Below, one piece after another: positions 5,449-6,531 of a DNA stretch of 6,531 nt. The stretch is taken from NCBI GenBank assembly GCA_031285115.1, contig JAITWU010000183.1, positions 1-6,531 of the forward strand, in the 5' to 3' direction. Under the pieces are notes generated by a model. That model ran no database searches, had not been told where the DNA came from, and saw nothing but the letters and a program-made list of their open reading frames with translations. The stretch is from Azonexus sp. (lineage in GTDB: Bacteria; Pseudomonadota; Gammaproteobacteria; Burkholderiales; Rhodocyclaceae). Both the position numbers and the translations under genes were made by a program. The first letter of the stretch is position 1; each line of letters begins with the position of its first letter.

Positions 5449-6531
5449 TCATTTCAGCGCAAAATCAACCCGTGGCCCCGGTGTTGCGCCGTCTTTGGGG
5501 GCGACGAGAAACAGCCGGTCGGGGACGACATGGCCTTGGTCGGTGAGCCAGGCGCGGACGTTTTCGGCGCGTTGGCGGGCGAGTTTTCGTAAATCTTCGT
5601 CCTCGATCACGGTGTTGGCGAGAATCAGTTTTTCCATTTCTTCGGCTGGCAGGTCTTTCTGGAAGCCGACCATATTGCGCGGTTTGGGGAATTTGGCGGC
5701 TTTGTAAACTTCGCTCAGGCAGGCCAAACGCTCGGTGTCGGAAAATTCCATCGCCGTCGCGTCTCCTTTGCCTTTGCGGCATTCGACACGGATGGCGCGT
5801 TCCAGAGCGACTTCCTTCAAGCCTTCGCGGTCGGGTTCGGGGTCGATCAGGCCGGTGATGTCGAGTTTCAGCGCCTGACGCTCGTTCAACGCCTTGGCCA
5901 GCGTTTCCAGCGCCTTCGCCTGGCTTTCGCCGATGCGCGAGCGACCGGGCGCGAAGTCGAGTCTGGAGAGTTCTTCGCTATCGCCAAACATCGAGCCGAG
6001 GAGCGCAAAGGGCGAAGTGACGGCCTTGACGATGAGATTGCCGATGACGCGGAAAATGATGCCGCCAACCGAGAATTGCGGATCATCGAGCGAGCCGGAA
6101 ACGGGTAGCTCAACGTCGATTTCGCCCTTGTTGTTCTTGAGGAGCGAGAGGGCGAGATTGACCGGCAACTGGGTGGCGTCGGGGCTGGCGACCGGCTCGC
6201 CGAAGGTAAACTGGTCGATGAAAACCTTGTTGTTGGCCGTCAGTTGGTTGTTTTCGAGCTTGTAGGCAAGGTCGAGCGAAAGAGTGCCTTTTTCGATGGC
6301 GTAACCGGCATATTTGCCGGAATAGGTCGAAAAGCCGGTCAGATCGACGCCTTTGACGCTGGCTTTGAGATCGAGAAAGGATTTGGCGGCGAGCGGGTTG
6401 AGCTTGCCTTGAATCTGCACCGGCGCCGATTTGGCGTAAGCAGCGCGGACATCGAGATCAGCCGTCGTGCCTTCGGTCGAAGAAAGGCCGGTGACCCGGC
6501 CAGCGAGTTTGCTGACATTGACGTTGTAATT
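5449..6531 (-). CDS. DUF748/AsmA-like envelope protein (3' part only)
   Basis: The C-terminal 360 residues of a large protein whose start lies right of the window. The reading frame is open through the window edge, so the GTG codon at 6418-6420 is not the start. The visible part begins with beta-rich AsmA-like sequence (about 1-115). The DUF748 signature follows: F108-x-F110-G111, ASPDATQLPVNLALSLLKNN (115-134), the IDVELPVSGSLDDPQF region (138-153) and IGNLIVKAVTSPFALLG (163-179). The tail (about 190-345) looks like a diverged OmpA-type domain, with F193-A-P-G-R, IGESQAKALETLAKAL and RQRAENVRAWLTDQG. Members of this family are envelope proteins, and AsmA-like relatives are implicated in lipid transport or outer-membrane assembly; the exact role here is unknown. 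It is convergent with the beta-oxidation operon and probably unrelated to it. The stop is TGA at 5451-5449; a weak CTTCCG/CGGGAG hairpin on the minus strand (5433-5418) follows without a T run. Confidence 0.85.
   Translation of the reverse strand, partial: NYNVNVSKLAGRVTGLSSTEGTTADLDVRAAYAKSAPVQIQGKLNPLAAKSFLDLKASVKGVDLTGFSTYSGKYAGYAIEKGTLSLDLAYKLENNQLTANNKVFIDQFTFGEPVASPDATQLPVNLALSLLKNNKGEIDVELPVSGSLDDPQFSVGGIIFRVIGNLIVKAVTSPFALLGSMFGDSEELSRLDFAPGRSRIGESQAKALETLAKALNERQALKLDITGLIDPEPDREGLKEVALERAIRVECRKGKGDATAMEFSDTERLACLSEVYKAAKFPKPRNMVGFQKDLPAEEMEKLILANTVIEDEDLRKLARQRAENVRAWLTDQGHVVPDRLFLVAPKDGATPGPRVDFALK

Noticed and set aside
5292..5546. 84-codon plus-strand frame with a Shine-Dalgarno-like sequence
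   Set aside because: No recognisable motif, and its end runs antisense into the DUF748 gene. Kept only as a possibility within the spacer entry.
1..6531. Novel defence, mobile or biosynthetic system
   Set aside because: No nuclease, transposase, integrase, toxin-antitoxin pair, CRISPR repeat or biosynthetic cluster is visible. The genes are ordinary metabolic and envelope genes, and the unusual points are in regulation and in the CMD-like protein.

Overview
The window looks like a piece of a GC-rich proteobacterial chromosome. Coding stretches are roughly 60-70% G+C by eye. The set of genes (an EamA/DMT exporter, a FadJ-type bifunctional beta-oxidation enzyme, a degradative thiolase and a DUF748/AsmA-like envelope protein) fits a betaproteobacterium, with Rhodocyclales-type organisms as my best guess. 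That placement rests on gene content and general recall, not on a search. I see no mobile-element gene, CRISPR array, tRNA or rRNA.

Layout, left to right. Positions 1-819 hold the 3' part of a drug/metabolite-transporter permease that begins outside the window. Positions 820-1017 are a compact regulatory region: a 15-bp tandem duplication, a near-consensus sigma-70 promoter (TTGACG, 17-bp spacer, TATTAT) whose spacer contains a CGACCG-N6-CGGTCG inverted repeat, and a leader of about 125 nt that can fold. Positions 1018-5118 carry three same-strand genes: a two-domain carboxymuconolactone-decarboxylase-like (CMD/AhpD superfamily) protein lacking the redox cysteines, an enoyl-CoA hydratase/3-hydroxyacyl-CoA dehydrogenase fusion, and an acetyl-CoA C-acyltransferase. 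An intrinsic-terminator-like hairpin with a T run lies directly behind the stop codon of the first gene, so the first gene may be expressed more strongly than the other two. A 16-bp tandem repeat precedes the thiolase. Positions 5119-5448 are a spacer of lower G+C with a dRS3-like 28-bp palindrome. Positions 5449-6531 hold the 3' part of a DUF748-family gene on the opposite strand, convergent with the operon.

How the genes work together. The fusion enzyme hydrates a trans-2-enoyl-CoA and oxidises the resulting 3-hydroxyacyl-CoA with NAD+. The thiolase then cleaves the 3-oxoacyl-CoA with CoA to give acetyl-CoA and a chain two carbons shorter. These are the last three steps of a beta-oxidation turn. 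No acyl-CoA dehydrogenase or CoA ligase is present in the window, so the substrate (fatty acid, dicarboxylic acid or a ring-cleavage product) cannot be fixed from the sequence. The CMD-like protein heads the operon but its role is unknown. The operator-like repeat inside the promoter suggests repression by a dimeric regulator, plausibly TetR-type and relieved by an acyl-CoA, but no regulator gene lies in the window.
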